DNA of 64,000 nucleotides, taken from NCBI RefSeq assembly GCF_020686945.1, contig NZ_JAJEPR010000019.1:1-64000 (forward strand). Direction: 5' to 3'. This document shows, piece after piece, positions 8,586 through 15,839 of this stretch (the stretch's first letter is position 1; each line of letters opens with the position of its first letter). The notes below the pieces were generated by a model. The model saw only the letters and a list, made by a program, of their open reading frames with translations. It did no database searches and was not told the origin of the DNA. The stretch comes from Limivivens faecihominis (GTDB lineage: Bacteria; Bacillota; Clostridia; Lachnospirales; Lachnospiraceae). The position numbers were made by a program, and so were the translations under genes.

Positions 8586-8650
8586 ATTCTACCGCCCAAT
8601 ATCCTTCCTGACCACATTTTTTCTTCCGGAAAACTTGACTTTTCTTCCGG
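8586..8650 (-). promoter_or_regulatory. abfA promoter with AraC-type activator repeats
   Basis: Read on the minus strand, a weak -35 TGGTCA (8609-8614) and -10 TAGAAT (8586-8591) are 17 bp apart. Two exact 11-bp direct repeats, CCGGAAGAAAA (8640-8650 and 8619-8629), lie just upstream with a 21-bp period, about two helical turns. The nearer repeat ends 4 bp from the -35. This is the classic layout for activation by a dimeric AraC-family protein. Confidence 0.78.
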
Positions 8651-8685
8651 TCTTATACTAGGATAGTCTGTAGGAGGAAAATGTC

Positions 8686-9498
8686 ATGTTTCAGATCGAT
8701 TACTGCGAATACAACCGTACCAACGTGGATTATGACCGGATTTACCGGCCGGGGGGAAGCGGAGATTACCTTCTGCTCCTCTTAAAGACGCCGATGAAGT
8801 GCCATTTGAAGGGAAAATTAGAGATTTCCGGGGAAAATGCCTGCCTTCTCTATGCCCCCCAGGAATGTCAGGACTACCAGGCGGTGCAGAAATTCCGGAA
8901 CAGCTATGTTCATTTTTCTACGGATCTTCCGTTTGCAGACGAATATGGAATCCCGACCTCAATTCTTCTCTATCCGGAAAATTTCATGGAACTGGACGAA
9001 TACATCCGCCTGATTCAGCAGGAATACCTTACCAGGCCGCCCTTCTTCCAAGAGCGCTGCAGGCTTTTGATGGAGGAGCTTTTTCTCCTTCTTTCCAGAA
9101 GTTTTGCCCGAAAGGGGGAAAGGGTGGACCAGGAGGCCTCGGAGCTTAAGGAAGAGTTTCAGCGCCTCCGCCTTACCATGCTCTCCAGCTGTGAGGAGGA
9201 CTGGAGTGTGGAACGGCTCTGCCGGGAGAGCAGTCTTTCCAAGAGTCAGTTTTTTGCCTATTACAAACGTTTCTTTGAGAACAGCCCCAAGGCGGAGCTT
9301 TTGCAGGCCCGGATGGAGAAGGCCAGAACCCTTCTCAGTAATGAAGCGCTCCAGGTTCAGCAGGCGGCCAGACAGTGCGGTTTTACCAATATGCAGCATT
9401 TTTCCAGATATTTCAAAGCCTGGTATCACTGCTCCCCGAGGGAATATAAAGAGCGTCTTCGGAAAACGGGAATTGACGGAATTTCTTCCTTATTATAA
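8686..9498 (+). CDS. AraC family transcriptional regulator
   Basis: A 270-residue protein with an N-terminal cupin-like sugar-sensing half and a C-terminal double helix-turn-helix (roughly 165-265), including SLSKSQFFAYYKRFF in the first unit and the family signature QAARQCGFTNMQHFSRYF in the second. Its start follows GGAGG. It is divergent from abfA and the shared upstream region holds paired 11-bp repeats. The likely inducer is arabinose or an arabino-oligosaccharide, inferred only from the neighbour. Confidence 0.88.
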   Translation: MFQIDYCEYNRTNVDYDRIYRPGGSGDYLLLLLKTPMKCHLKGKLEISGENACLLYAPQECQDYQAVQKFRNSYVHFSTDLPFADEYGIPTSILLYPENFMELDEYIRLIQQEYLTRPPFFQERCRLLMEELFLLLSRSFARKGERVDQEASELKEEFQRLRLTMLSSCEEDWSVERLCRESSLSKSQFFAYYKRFFENSPKAELLQARMEKARTLLSNEALQVQQAARQCGFTNMQHFSRYFKAWYHCSPREYKERLRKTGIDGISSLL

Positions 9499-9509
9499 TA
9501 GGGTTAAAA

Positions 9510-9523
9510 GGAAACCGTTTTCC
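9510..9523. promoter_or_regulatory. cre-like / LacI-type palindrome
   Basis: GGAAACCGTTTTCC is a 14-bp near-perfect palindrome with a central CG, as in CcpA cre and other LacI-family operators (compare TGAAAACGTTTTCA). It lies about 130 bp upstream of the promoter at 9654 and just after the AraC gene. Binding by CcpA or a local LacI regulator is inference. Confidence 0.4.
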
Positions 9524-9653
9524 AGACTTTCAGACTTGTGTAAAATTTCAGAAAATAGAAGAATAATCCGTCGCCTGCATACATAATTAAAAGGTTTGTC
9601 TTTAACTGTCTTTTAGTGCAATAAAAAAGTGCAAATTGACAAGGCGTCTCGCA

Positions 9654-9682
9654 TTGACGAAACTCCGTTTGAAAGGTATACT
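9654..9682 (+). promoter_or_regulatory. Promoter of the DUF5696 gene
   Basis: TTGACG (9654-9659) and TATACT (9677-9682) are separated by 17 bp. The predicted start near 9690 gives a short leader containing the ribosome site AAGGGGG. A second ATTGAC copy lies 18 bp upstream. Confidence 0.75.
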
Positions 9683-9718
9683 TAATTCAACAGAAAATTT
9701 GAAGGGGGATATTTAGAA

Positions 9719-11614
9719 ATGGTTTCTATTACCTGCAAAGGCATCAAAGTAACGCTTGACGACGAAACCCTGTGCTATGAATTTTCAAAAGATTCAACTG
9801 TGTGGCGCTGGAGAGAGAAGTACCGTCCGAGAATCGAGTGTGAGGATGGTATCGTATATTTCTCTGATGCAAAGAATATCTGGCATAAGCAGATCCGCAG
9901 CGGAGTAGGAGAGGGCATCTTAAGTCATTATGAGAATTTTACTCTGGCAGACGGTAAGACAGCTTCCTACGCATTTGAAACTCTGGTATGGGTAGAGTCC
10001 ACCACAGGTCACGTTTACTGTGAATGGATGCCGGTAAAAGAAGAGGGACTGAAGATTAAAGCAGTCCGCTGGCCGGGAGAGATGGCGTTCGACGAGCCGA
10101 AGAAGACCTGGTACACACTGATCAATGAGGGACAGGGTCTTCTGATCCCCAACACCTGGAAGAATGAGCTTGGCTCCATCGCTTTTGACGGAACCTTCGG
10201 CACAGAGGGAAGCTACATGCCCTGGTACGCACAGGTGAAAGACAGAAGCGGTTATCTTCTGATTGCCGTGACTCCCTGGAATGCAGGCTGGAAAGCAGAG
10301 CATCCGGCAGGAGGTCCTTACACCCACATCGGTGTACATATGGAGCCCAGCCTTGGAAAGATGGATTACCGCAGAGTTTTCCGTTATACGTTCCTTGAGG
10401 ACTGCGACTACAACGATATCTGTAAAGAGTACCGTCATTATGCAAAAGAAAAAGGTCTCTTAAAGACTCTGGCTGAGAAAGCAGCCAAGAACCCGACGAT
10501 CCACGATCTTATCGGATGTTCCGTTATGCATACCGGCATCAAGAAGAGCGTGCAGCCGGAATCCCGCTTCTATGATAAAGCGCATCCGGAAAACAACGAG
10601 TCTCTGAACACCTTCGCGGAGCGCGAGAAAGAAGCGAGGACCCTCCACGAGCTGGGAGTGAAGAAACTCTACATGCATCTGGACGGCTGGGGACAACCCG
10701 GATACGACAACCAGCATCCGGATTACACACCGGCCTGCAAGGAAGCCGGCGGCTGGGAAGGCATGAAATCTCTGGTGGATGCGATGCATGAGATGGGATA
10801 TCTTTTCGGTATCCATGACCAGTACCGTGACTACTACTTCGCAGCGAAGACCTTTGACCGCGAGTATGCGCTTCAGCTTCCTGATGGAACGATGCCGCAG
10901 CATCATATGTGGGCAGGCGGAGAGCAGACTTACCTCTGTGCGACTCAGGCTCCCTACTATGTAAAGAGAAACTTCACGATCCTGAAGGATCACGGCATTG
11001 ATCTGGACTGTGCTTACCTGGATGTATTTACCTGTAACGAAGGTGATGAGTGCGACAATCCGCATCACCGCATGACCAGAAAAGAATGTTATGCGTACAG
11101 AAATGAATGCTTTGAGTATCTTCTGACCAACAACATCCTTCCGAGTTCAGAAGAGGCAAACGACTGGAGTATGCCGAGCCTGGTATTTTGCCATTACGCT
11201 CCCTACAACTTCATGCTCAAAGCCCCGGGTACACCGAAATACGGTATTCCGGTACCGCTTTTCAACCTGGTATTCCATGACTGTCTGATCATCCCCTGGC
11301 TGATGGAGAAAGTCAGCGACAATGAAGATTATATGCTCTATGCTCTGATCAACGGCGGTATCCCCTATCTGCTCAGAGACGGCGCTTATCCGGGAATGGA
11401 TGGAGCGTTCTCCGAGAACCAGAGAGAAAAACTGATCGAGGATATCAATCGTTCCAAAGTTGTAGCAGAGCTTCACGAGAGGATCGCTATGCAGGAACTG
11501 AGCCACCACGAGATCCTCGATGACGAGGGCCTGGTTCAGAAGAGCTCGTTTGCAGACGGCACCACGGTAACAGTCGACTTCACAAAGAATACTTACGAGA
11601 TCATCGCCGACTGA
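9719..11614 (+). CDS. DUF5696-like putative glycoside hydrolase, cytoplasmic
   Basis: A 631-residue protein with a beta-rich N-terminal third and a TIM-barrel-like C-terminal part (about 265-600). It resembles the DUF5696 group related to GH101-type glycosidases. The barrel carries LYMHLDGWG, an aspartate at the end of a strand (D435 in CAYLDVFT) and acidic residues in SSEEAND (E478/E479), positions where a retaining glycosidase would hold nucleophile and acid/base. There is no signal peptide, so the substrate would be imported. The ABC permease genes follow. Family assignment is from pattern memory and the activity is unknown. Confidence 0.6.
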   Translation: MVSITCKGIKVTLDDETLCYEFSKDSTVWRWREKYRPRIECEDGIVYFSDAKNIWHKQIRSGVGEGILSHYENFTLADGKTASYAFETLVWVESTTGHVYCEWMPVKEEGLKIKAVRWPGEMAFDEPKKTWYTLINEGQGLLIPNTWKNELGSIAFDGTFGTEGSYMPWYAQVKDRSGYLLIAVTPWNAGWKAEHPAGGPYTHIGVHMEPSLGKMDYRRVFRYTFLEDCDYNDICKEYRHYAKEKGLLKTLAEKAAKNPTIHDLIGCSVMHTGIKKSVQPESRFYDKAHPENNESLNTFAEREKEARTLHELGVKKLYMHLDGWGQPGYDNQHPDYTPACKEAGGWEGMKSLVDAMHEMGYLFGIHDQYRDYYFAAKTFDREYALQLPDGTMPQHHMWAGGEQTYLCATQAPYYVKRNFTILKDHGIDLDCAYLDVFTCNEGDECDNPHHRMTRKECYAYRNECFEYLLTNNILPSSEEANDWSMPSLVFCHYAPYNFMLKAPGTPKYGIPVPLFNLVFHDCLIIPWLMEKVSDNEDYMLYALINGGIPYLLRDGAYPGMDGAFSENQREKLIEDINRSKVVAELHERIAMQELSHHEILDDEGLVQKSSFADGTTVTVDFTKNTYEIIAD

Positions 11615-11724
11615 CGTACGGCTGTGTGTTGCACGGAAACATTGGCAGATGATGCTAATTGTGTAAATAAAACACACAATCGTGACACAAAAGCAAAATG
11701 TGGTGTTTTTAGACAAAATAGTAG

Positions 11725-11753
11725 TTGTAATTGTGAAAATATTGTGCTAAAAT
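11725..11753 (+). promoter_or_regulatory. Promoter of the transporter genes
   Basis: TTGTAA (11725-11730) and TAAAAT (11748-11753) are 17 bp apart, predicting a start near 11760. The region is bracketed by GTAGTT and AACTAC inverted copies. An upstream inverted repeat TTGTGT...ACACAA (about 11659-11680) could be an operator or the end of the preceding transcript. Confidence 0.6.
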
Positions 11754-11764
11754 AACTACAATGC

Positions 11765-11830
11765 AAAGGAGCAGAGGGCTGTATATGGGCAGACTCGATT
11801 GCTCCTTTTCCATAAGCTGATAGAGGAGCA
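11765..11830 (+). promoter_or_regulatory. Switch-like 5' leader with two mutually exclusive hairpins
   Basis: The segment TGCTCCTTT (11800-11808) can pair with AAAGGAGCA upstream (11765-11773, 9 bp). Its first seven bases can instead pair with AGGAGCA downstream (11824-11830). The downstream partner overlaps the ribosome site of a 19-codon leader ORF. The first hairpin would expose that site and the second would hide it. The first hairpin also begins almost at the predicted transcript start. No known riboswitch class was recognised. Confidence 0.5.
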
Positions 11831-11835
11831 GAGTT

Positions 11836-11895
11836 ATGGAGGATGAACGCCCGGTGCAGCCAAAGCGTTCAAATAAAACCAAGGAGATGATGTAA
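11836..11895 (+). CDS. 19-codon leader ORF coupled to the permease gene
   Basis: A short ORF encodes MEDERPVQPKRSNKTKEMM. It has a GAGGAG ribosome site 7 bp upstream, and its stop codon shares a base with the next start (TAATG). The permease also has its own AAGGAG inside this ORF. The peptide is hydrophilic and resembles no protein I know. A role in translational coupling or attenuation is inference from position. Confidence 0.4.
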   Translation: MEDERPVQPKRSNKTKEMM

Positions 11896-13052
11896 TGCAG
11901 ATGACAAAAGAAGCAAAAGCGTATCAAAAATCAGCCTGGATAATCCGTCTGGTATTCCTGCTGGCTGGCCTGATGATCGCAGGCGGAGGAATTTGGTACG
12001 TTGCGATCACTGGTATCATTGGAAGAAAGAGTTGGGATTTTGGTAAATATGGACTGCCGCCGGCAATCCTGGCAGCAGCAGGAGGAGTTGTTCTCCTGGC
12101 CGCAATCATTGCATATTTCAAAATGCCCTGCTTCAGTTACAAAGCAGCGCCCCTCATGAGAGACTTAAAGAGAACCAAAGGTAAATACCTGATGATTCTC
12201 CCGGGCCTGATCTTCGTTTTCGTTTTCAGTTACATGCCCATGTATGGTATCGTACTTGCTTTCAAAACCTACAAAGTAAAGAGCGGTATCCTCTTCTCCG
12301 CATGGTGCGGCATGGAAAACTTCACCCGTTTCTTCAGCCGTGACATCGCATGGGACGTAATCGGAAATACCTTATTCATTGGTGTAACCCAGCTGATCAT
12401 CACTTTCCCGATTCCGATCATCCTGGCACTCCTTCTGAACGAGCTTCATCATAAGAAATTCAAAAAGACCGTTCAGTCCATTATTTACCTTCCGCACTTC
12501 GTGAGCTGGATCATCATGTACTCCCTGATGTTCTCCCTGTTCTCCATCACCGGCGGTGCGGTAAACAAACTCCTGATCTCCATGGGTCTGAATCCTGTCA
12601 ACCTGATGTCCAATCCGGACAGCTTCTATGGAATGCTTTACGGAACCAGCATCTGGAAAGAGGCAGGTTGGGGAACCATCATCTACATAGCAGCTATCAC
12701 CGGTGTAGACGCTGAGCTTTACGAGGCTGCAAGAATGGACGGAGCGAACCGTCTGCAGCAGTGCTTCTATATTACACTGCCCTGTATCGCCTTCTCCATC
12801 ACCACCATGCTGATCCTGAATGTAGGTTCCGTCATGGGTGCGAACTTCGACCAGATCATGAACCTGCGTACTGACGCAACTGCAAGTACCGTTGCTCAGG
12901 TTATCGATACTTACGTTTATGACATGGGTGTATCGAAAGGACAGTATGACCTGTCCACAGCCATTGGTCTTTTCCAGCAGGCTGTAAACTGTGTTCTGCT
13001 GTTTGGCAGTAACTTTGTTGTAAAGAAGATGTCCGGCGAGGGATTCTTCTAA
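11895..13052 (+). CDS. lplB: Sugar ABC transporter permease, LplB type
   Basis: An integral membrane permease of a carbohydrate ABC importer. The EAA cytoplasmic loop is EAARMDGANRLQQCFYITLP. Family members are about 300 residues; this one has 385 because of an N-terminal extension of about 75 residues with two further hydrophobic segments (about 14-36 and 53-75). AAGGAG lies 9 bp before the start. It pairs with the permease gene downstream and the binding protein gene after that. No ATPase is encoded nearby, so a shared MsmX/UgpC-type ATPase is expected. Confidence 0.9.
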   Translation: MQMTKEAKAYQKSAWIIRLVFLLAGLMIAGGGIWYVAITGIIGRKSWDFGKYGLPPAILAAAGGVVLLAAIIAYFKMPCFSYKAAPLMRDLKRTKGKYLMILPGLIFVFVFSYMPMYGIVLAFKTYKVKSGILFSAWCGMENFTRFFSRDIAWDVIGNTLFIGVTQLIITFPIPIILALLLNELHHKKFKKTVQSIIYLPHFVSWIIMYSLMFSLFSITGGAVNKLLISMGLNPVNLMSNPDSFYGMLYGTSIWKEAGWGTIIYIAAITGVDAELYEAARMDGANRLQQCFYITLPCIAFSITTMLILNVGSVMGANFDQIMNLRTDATASTVAQVIDTYVYDMGVSKGQYDLSTAIGLFQQAVNCVLLFGSNFVVKKMSGEGFF

Positions 13053-13114
13053 AAACAGGTTGAAAAAAACTGCTATTTTTCTGAAACAGCAGAATTGACT
13101 AGGAGGTAATTTAC

Positions 13115-14068
13115 ATGGCTGGAAAGCATAAAAATTCAAAAATCAGCGCCGCAGGATCCCACGGCGGAAATGCAATCAAGCAGTCAATGGGTTCCCGTAT
13201 CTTTGATGTTTTCAACATCTGCCTGTTCATTTTACTGGCGATCGTTATCCTGTTCCCCTTCTGGAACATCATTGCGATCTCCCTGACAGGTAATGCGGAG
13301 TACATGGCAAGCTCCTTCATCCTTTTCCCGAAGAAGCCGACACTGGAGGCCTATAAGTACATCTTCTCCACAGCCCTGTTCATCCGTGCATTTGGTGTGA
13401 CTTTCCTGATCACCATCACCGGAACCGCCCTTTCCGTTCTGGTAACTTCCATGCTGGCTTACGGTCTGAAAAAACCGAACCTTCACGGATACAAATTTTT
13501 CATGATTTATCTTCTGATTACGATGTTCTTCTCAGGCGGACTGATCCCCACCTACTATAACATCACCAAGACTCTGCACTTAAGCAACAACATCCTGGCT
13601 CTGATCCTGCCGGGTGCAGTAAACGTCTTCAACTTCGTAATCATGCGTTCCTTCTTCGTTCAGCTTCCGGACTCTCTGGAGGAGGCAGCAAGAATCGACG
13701 GAGCAAACGAGTACACGATCCTGTTCCGCATCATCTACCCGCTGTCCATTCCGATGCTGGCAACCATCGCTATGTTCGTAGCCGTTGGTCTGTGGAACAG
13801 CTGGTTCTCCGCACAGTTGTACATGCGTGATGAGAACTGGTATCCTCTGCAGCTGATCATTCGTAACTACATCGTACGAAATTCCAAACCGGCAGACATG
13901 CAGCTGATGGAAGGTCTTCGTGACGCAGCTGGTAACAGACTGTACCTGAACGAGACCGGTATCAAGATGGCCTGCGCCGTTGTATCCACCATTCCGATGC
14001 TTCTGATCTATCCGTTCATCCAGAAATACTTCGAGAGCGGTGTTACCATCGGTGCCGTAAAAGGCTGA
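13115..14068 (+). CDS. ytcP: Sugar ABC transporter permease, YtcP/AraQ type
   Basis: The second permease subunit (317 aa). It has a hydrophilic lysine-rich N-terminus, about six membrane segments and the EAA loop EEAARIDGANEYTILFRIIY. It starts after AGGAGG 62 bp behind the first permease. The LplB/YtcP pairing is typical of Firmicute importers for complex oligosaccharides. Substrate cannot be read directly. Confidence 0.92.
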   Translation: MAGKHKNSKISAAGSHGGNAIKQSMGSRIFDVFNICLFILLAIVILFPFWNIIAISLTGNAEYMASSFILFPKKPTLEAYKYIFSTALFIRAFGVTFLITITGTALSVLVTSMLAYGLKKPNLHGYKFFMIYLLITMFFSGGLIPTYYNITKTLHLSNNILALILPGAVNVFNFVIMRSFFVQLPDSLEEAARIDGANEYTILFRIIYPLSIPMLATIAMFVAVGLWNSWFSAQLYMRDENWYPLQLIIRNYIVRNSKPADMQLMEGLRDAAGNRLYLNETGIKMACAVVSTIPMLLIYPFIQKYFESGVTIGAVKG

Positions 14069-14137
14069 TGTGTGTTCTCTGTTGATTGTAAAGCTACGGC
14101 TTTTCAATAAAAAATTCATATCATAAGGAGGTTTTTT

Positions 14138-15706
14138 ATGAAAAGAAGAAAGTTAGTTTTAGCAGCCATGATCGCGGCCATGGCAGTACCGTCCCTCAGC
14201 GCAATGGCTTATGATGGTGACATCCTTACCATCACAGCCGACAGTGATGGCGATCCCTTTAGCTGGGATACTTCCACTGACAAGCTGGCAGCTATGATCG
14301 AGGACAAGTTCGGAATCGACTTCCAGCAGAGCGAGACCAACTACTACAACAACGACTTCACCGTAACACAGCTGGCTGCTGTAGACGGAACTCTGCCGGA
14401 TGTATTCTGTGCAGATATTCTGTACTACACCCAGGAGATCACTCAGTTCATCCCCGAGGAGCTGGTAGCAGAGATTCCGGAAGAGCTTCTGGACAAATAT
14501 CCGCTGACCAAACAGCTTCTGGAGAATGACGCTGTATCTCAGGTTGTTAAGAGCATGTACGACGGTTACTACTTCCTGCCGAAGCCGGACTCTGCTGACC
14601 CGAACATCTACAAGGCAGAGAGAAAAGGTATCTTCATTCGTAAAGACTGGCTGGAGAATGTAGGCATGGAGATGCCGACCACCTGGGAAGATCTTTACAA
14701 TGTAGCTCACGCTTTCACTTATGACGATCCGGATGGAAACGGTGTAAAAGATACCTACGGCCTGACTGGTGACGGTATGGGAACTCTCCGTTACTTCTTC
14801 TCCAGCACCGGCGTAAGCAACCGTTACTGGGGCAAAGATGAGGATGGAAACTGGTCCTACGGCGCTCTGGATGACAAGAACATCGAGCCGCTGGAGTGGC
14901 TGAGAAAAATGTACGAAGACGGCTCCATCGATCCGGACTTCGGTGCATCCACATGGGAGACTGGTCTTCAGAAATTCTCCTCCAACACCTTTGGTATGTG
15001 TGTAAGAAATGCTGACGCAGACTGGATCAATGGCGTAGCTGTTAAATACTACGGCGCTGCTAACCCGGACTGCAACCCGTTTGATCGTATCGACGTGATC
15101 CCGGCTCTGGCTGAGGCTGAGGGCGAGACCCCGCGTATGGATGGTTATGTATCCTGTATGGTAGCTACCATGTTCTCCGGCGAGATCGACGAGGAGAAGA
15201 TGGATCGTTTCCTGGCATACTATGAGTACCTCCTGTCTGACGAAGGTAAAATGCTTCGTATGGGTCTGGAAGGCGAAGACTGGCAGAAGAACGATGACGG
15301 TACCATCTCTCTGATCCGTGACGAGAACGGTAACGCTTCTGTACTTGCAACCAAATATCCGTGTATCCCGGTTACCCATTGGCCCAGCTGGGGATTCGAA
15401 ATGTCTGCAGATCCCGACATCGAGTTCTTTGATGAGTACGATGCTGAGACCAAAGCACTGAACAAAACTGCTTGCGATATCCGTAACCAGGATCCGGTAT
15501 ATCCGGAAGTTGGTCCTCTGCTGCTGGATGATACCACAGTAACCGACGCTCAGGCATTCAACATCAGCTCTGAGTACTGGACCATCATCACCGGAACTGA
15601 GCCGGTAGCTGATATGTTCGCTGATATGAAGGAAAGAGCTCTTTCCAGCGGATACGCTGATGCAACTGAGGTTGTACAGGAGAAAGCAGAGGAGCTTGGC
15701 TGGTAG
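14138..15706 (+). CDS. Extracellular solute-binding protein without lipobox
   Basis: A 522-residue binding protein of the LplA-like family for oligosaccharides. The N-terminus MKRRKLVLAAMIAAMAVPSL is a signal peptide ending in a probable signal peptidase I site (SAMA before YDGD). There is no cysteine near it, so it lacks the lipid anchor usual for Gram-positive binding proteins. Mature family features include a WLENVGMEMPTTWEDLYN-like hinge block and a calcium-loop-like DDPDGNG. AGGAGG precedes the start, and a strong terminator follows. Anchoring may be by permease contact. Confidence 0.9.
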   Translation: MKRRKLVLAAMIAAMAVPSLSAMAYDGDILTITADSDGDPFSWDTSTDKLAAMIEDKFGIDFQQSETNYYNNDFTVTQLAAVDGTLPDVFCADILYYTQEITQFIPEELVAEIPEELLDKYPLTKQLLENDAVSQVVKSMYDGYYFLPKPDSADPNIYKAERKGIFIRKDWLENVGMEMPTTWEDLYNVAHAFTYDDPDGNGVKDTYGLTGDGMGTLRYFFSSTGVSNRYWGKDEDGNWSYGALDDKNIEPLEWLRKMYEDGSIDPDFGASTWETGLQKFSSNTFGMCVRNADADWINGVAVKYYGAANPDCNPFDRIDVIPALAEAEGETPRMDGYVSCMVATMFSGEIDEEKMDRFLAYYEYLLSDEGKMLRMGLEGEDWQKNDDGTISLIRDENGNASVLATKYPCIPVTHWPSWGFEMSADPDIEFFDEYDAETKALNKTACDIRNQDPVYPEVGPLLLDDTTVTDAQAFNISSEYWTIITGTEPVADMFADMKERALSSGYADATEVVQEKAEELGW

Positions 15707-15748
15707 TAGTTCGCCGAAAAGTTTTCTGTAAGTAAAATGTAAGCTTCA

Positions 15749-15782
15749 AAAGCCCTGCAGGAAAGCCTGCAGGGCTTTTTTT
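15749..15782 (+). terminator. Terminator after the binding-protein gene
   Basis: AAGCCCTGCAGG and CCTGCAGGGCTT form a 12-bp perfect stem with an AAAG loop, followed by T residues. It ends the permease-permease-SBP transcript or lowers expression of the DUF5107 gene behind it. Confidence 0.92.
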
Positions 15783-15839
15783 CTACACAAAACACTTTCT
15801 GTAAGTGGCAAATATTATAATTGGGAGGCATCTGTACTT

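Noticed and set aside
14159..15379. Open frame of about 400 codons antisense to the binding-protein gene
   Set aside because: Valine-rich shadow translation without motifs or start signal.
15816..15821. TATAAT as promoter of the DUF5107 gene
   Set aside because: It is only 24 bp before the start codon, so the transcript would begin in the ribosome site, and no -35 fits.
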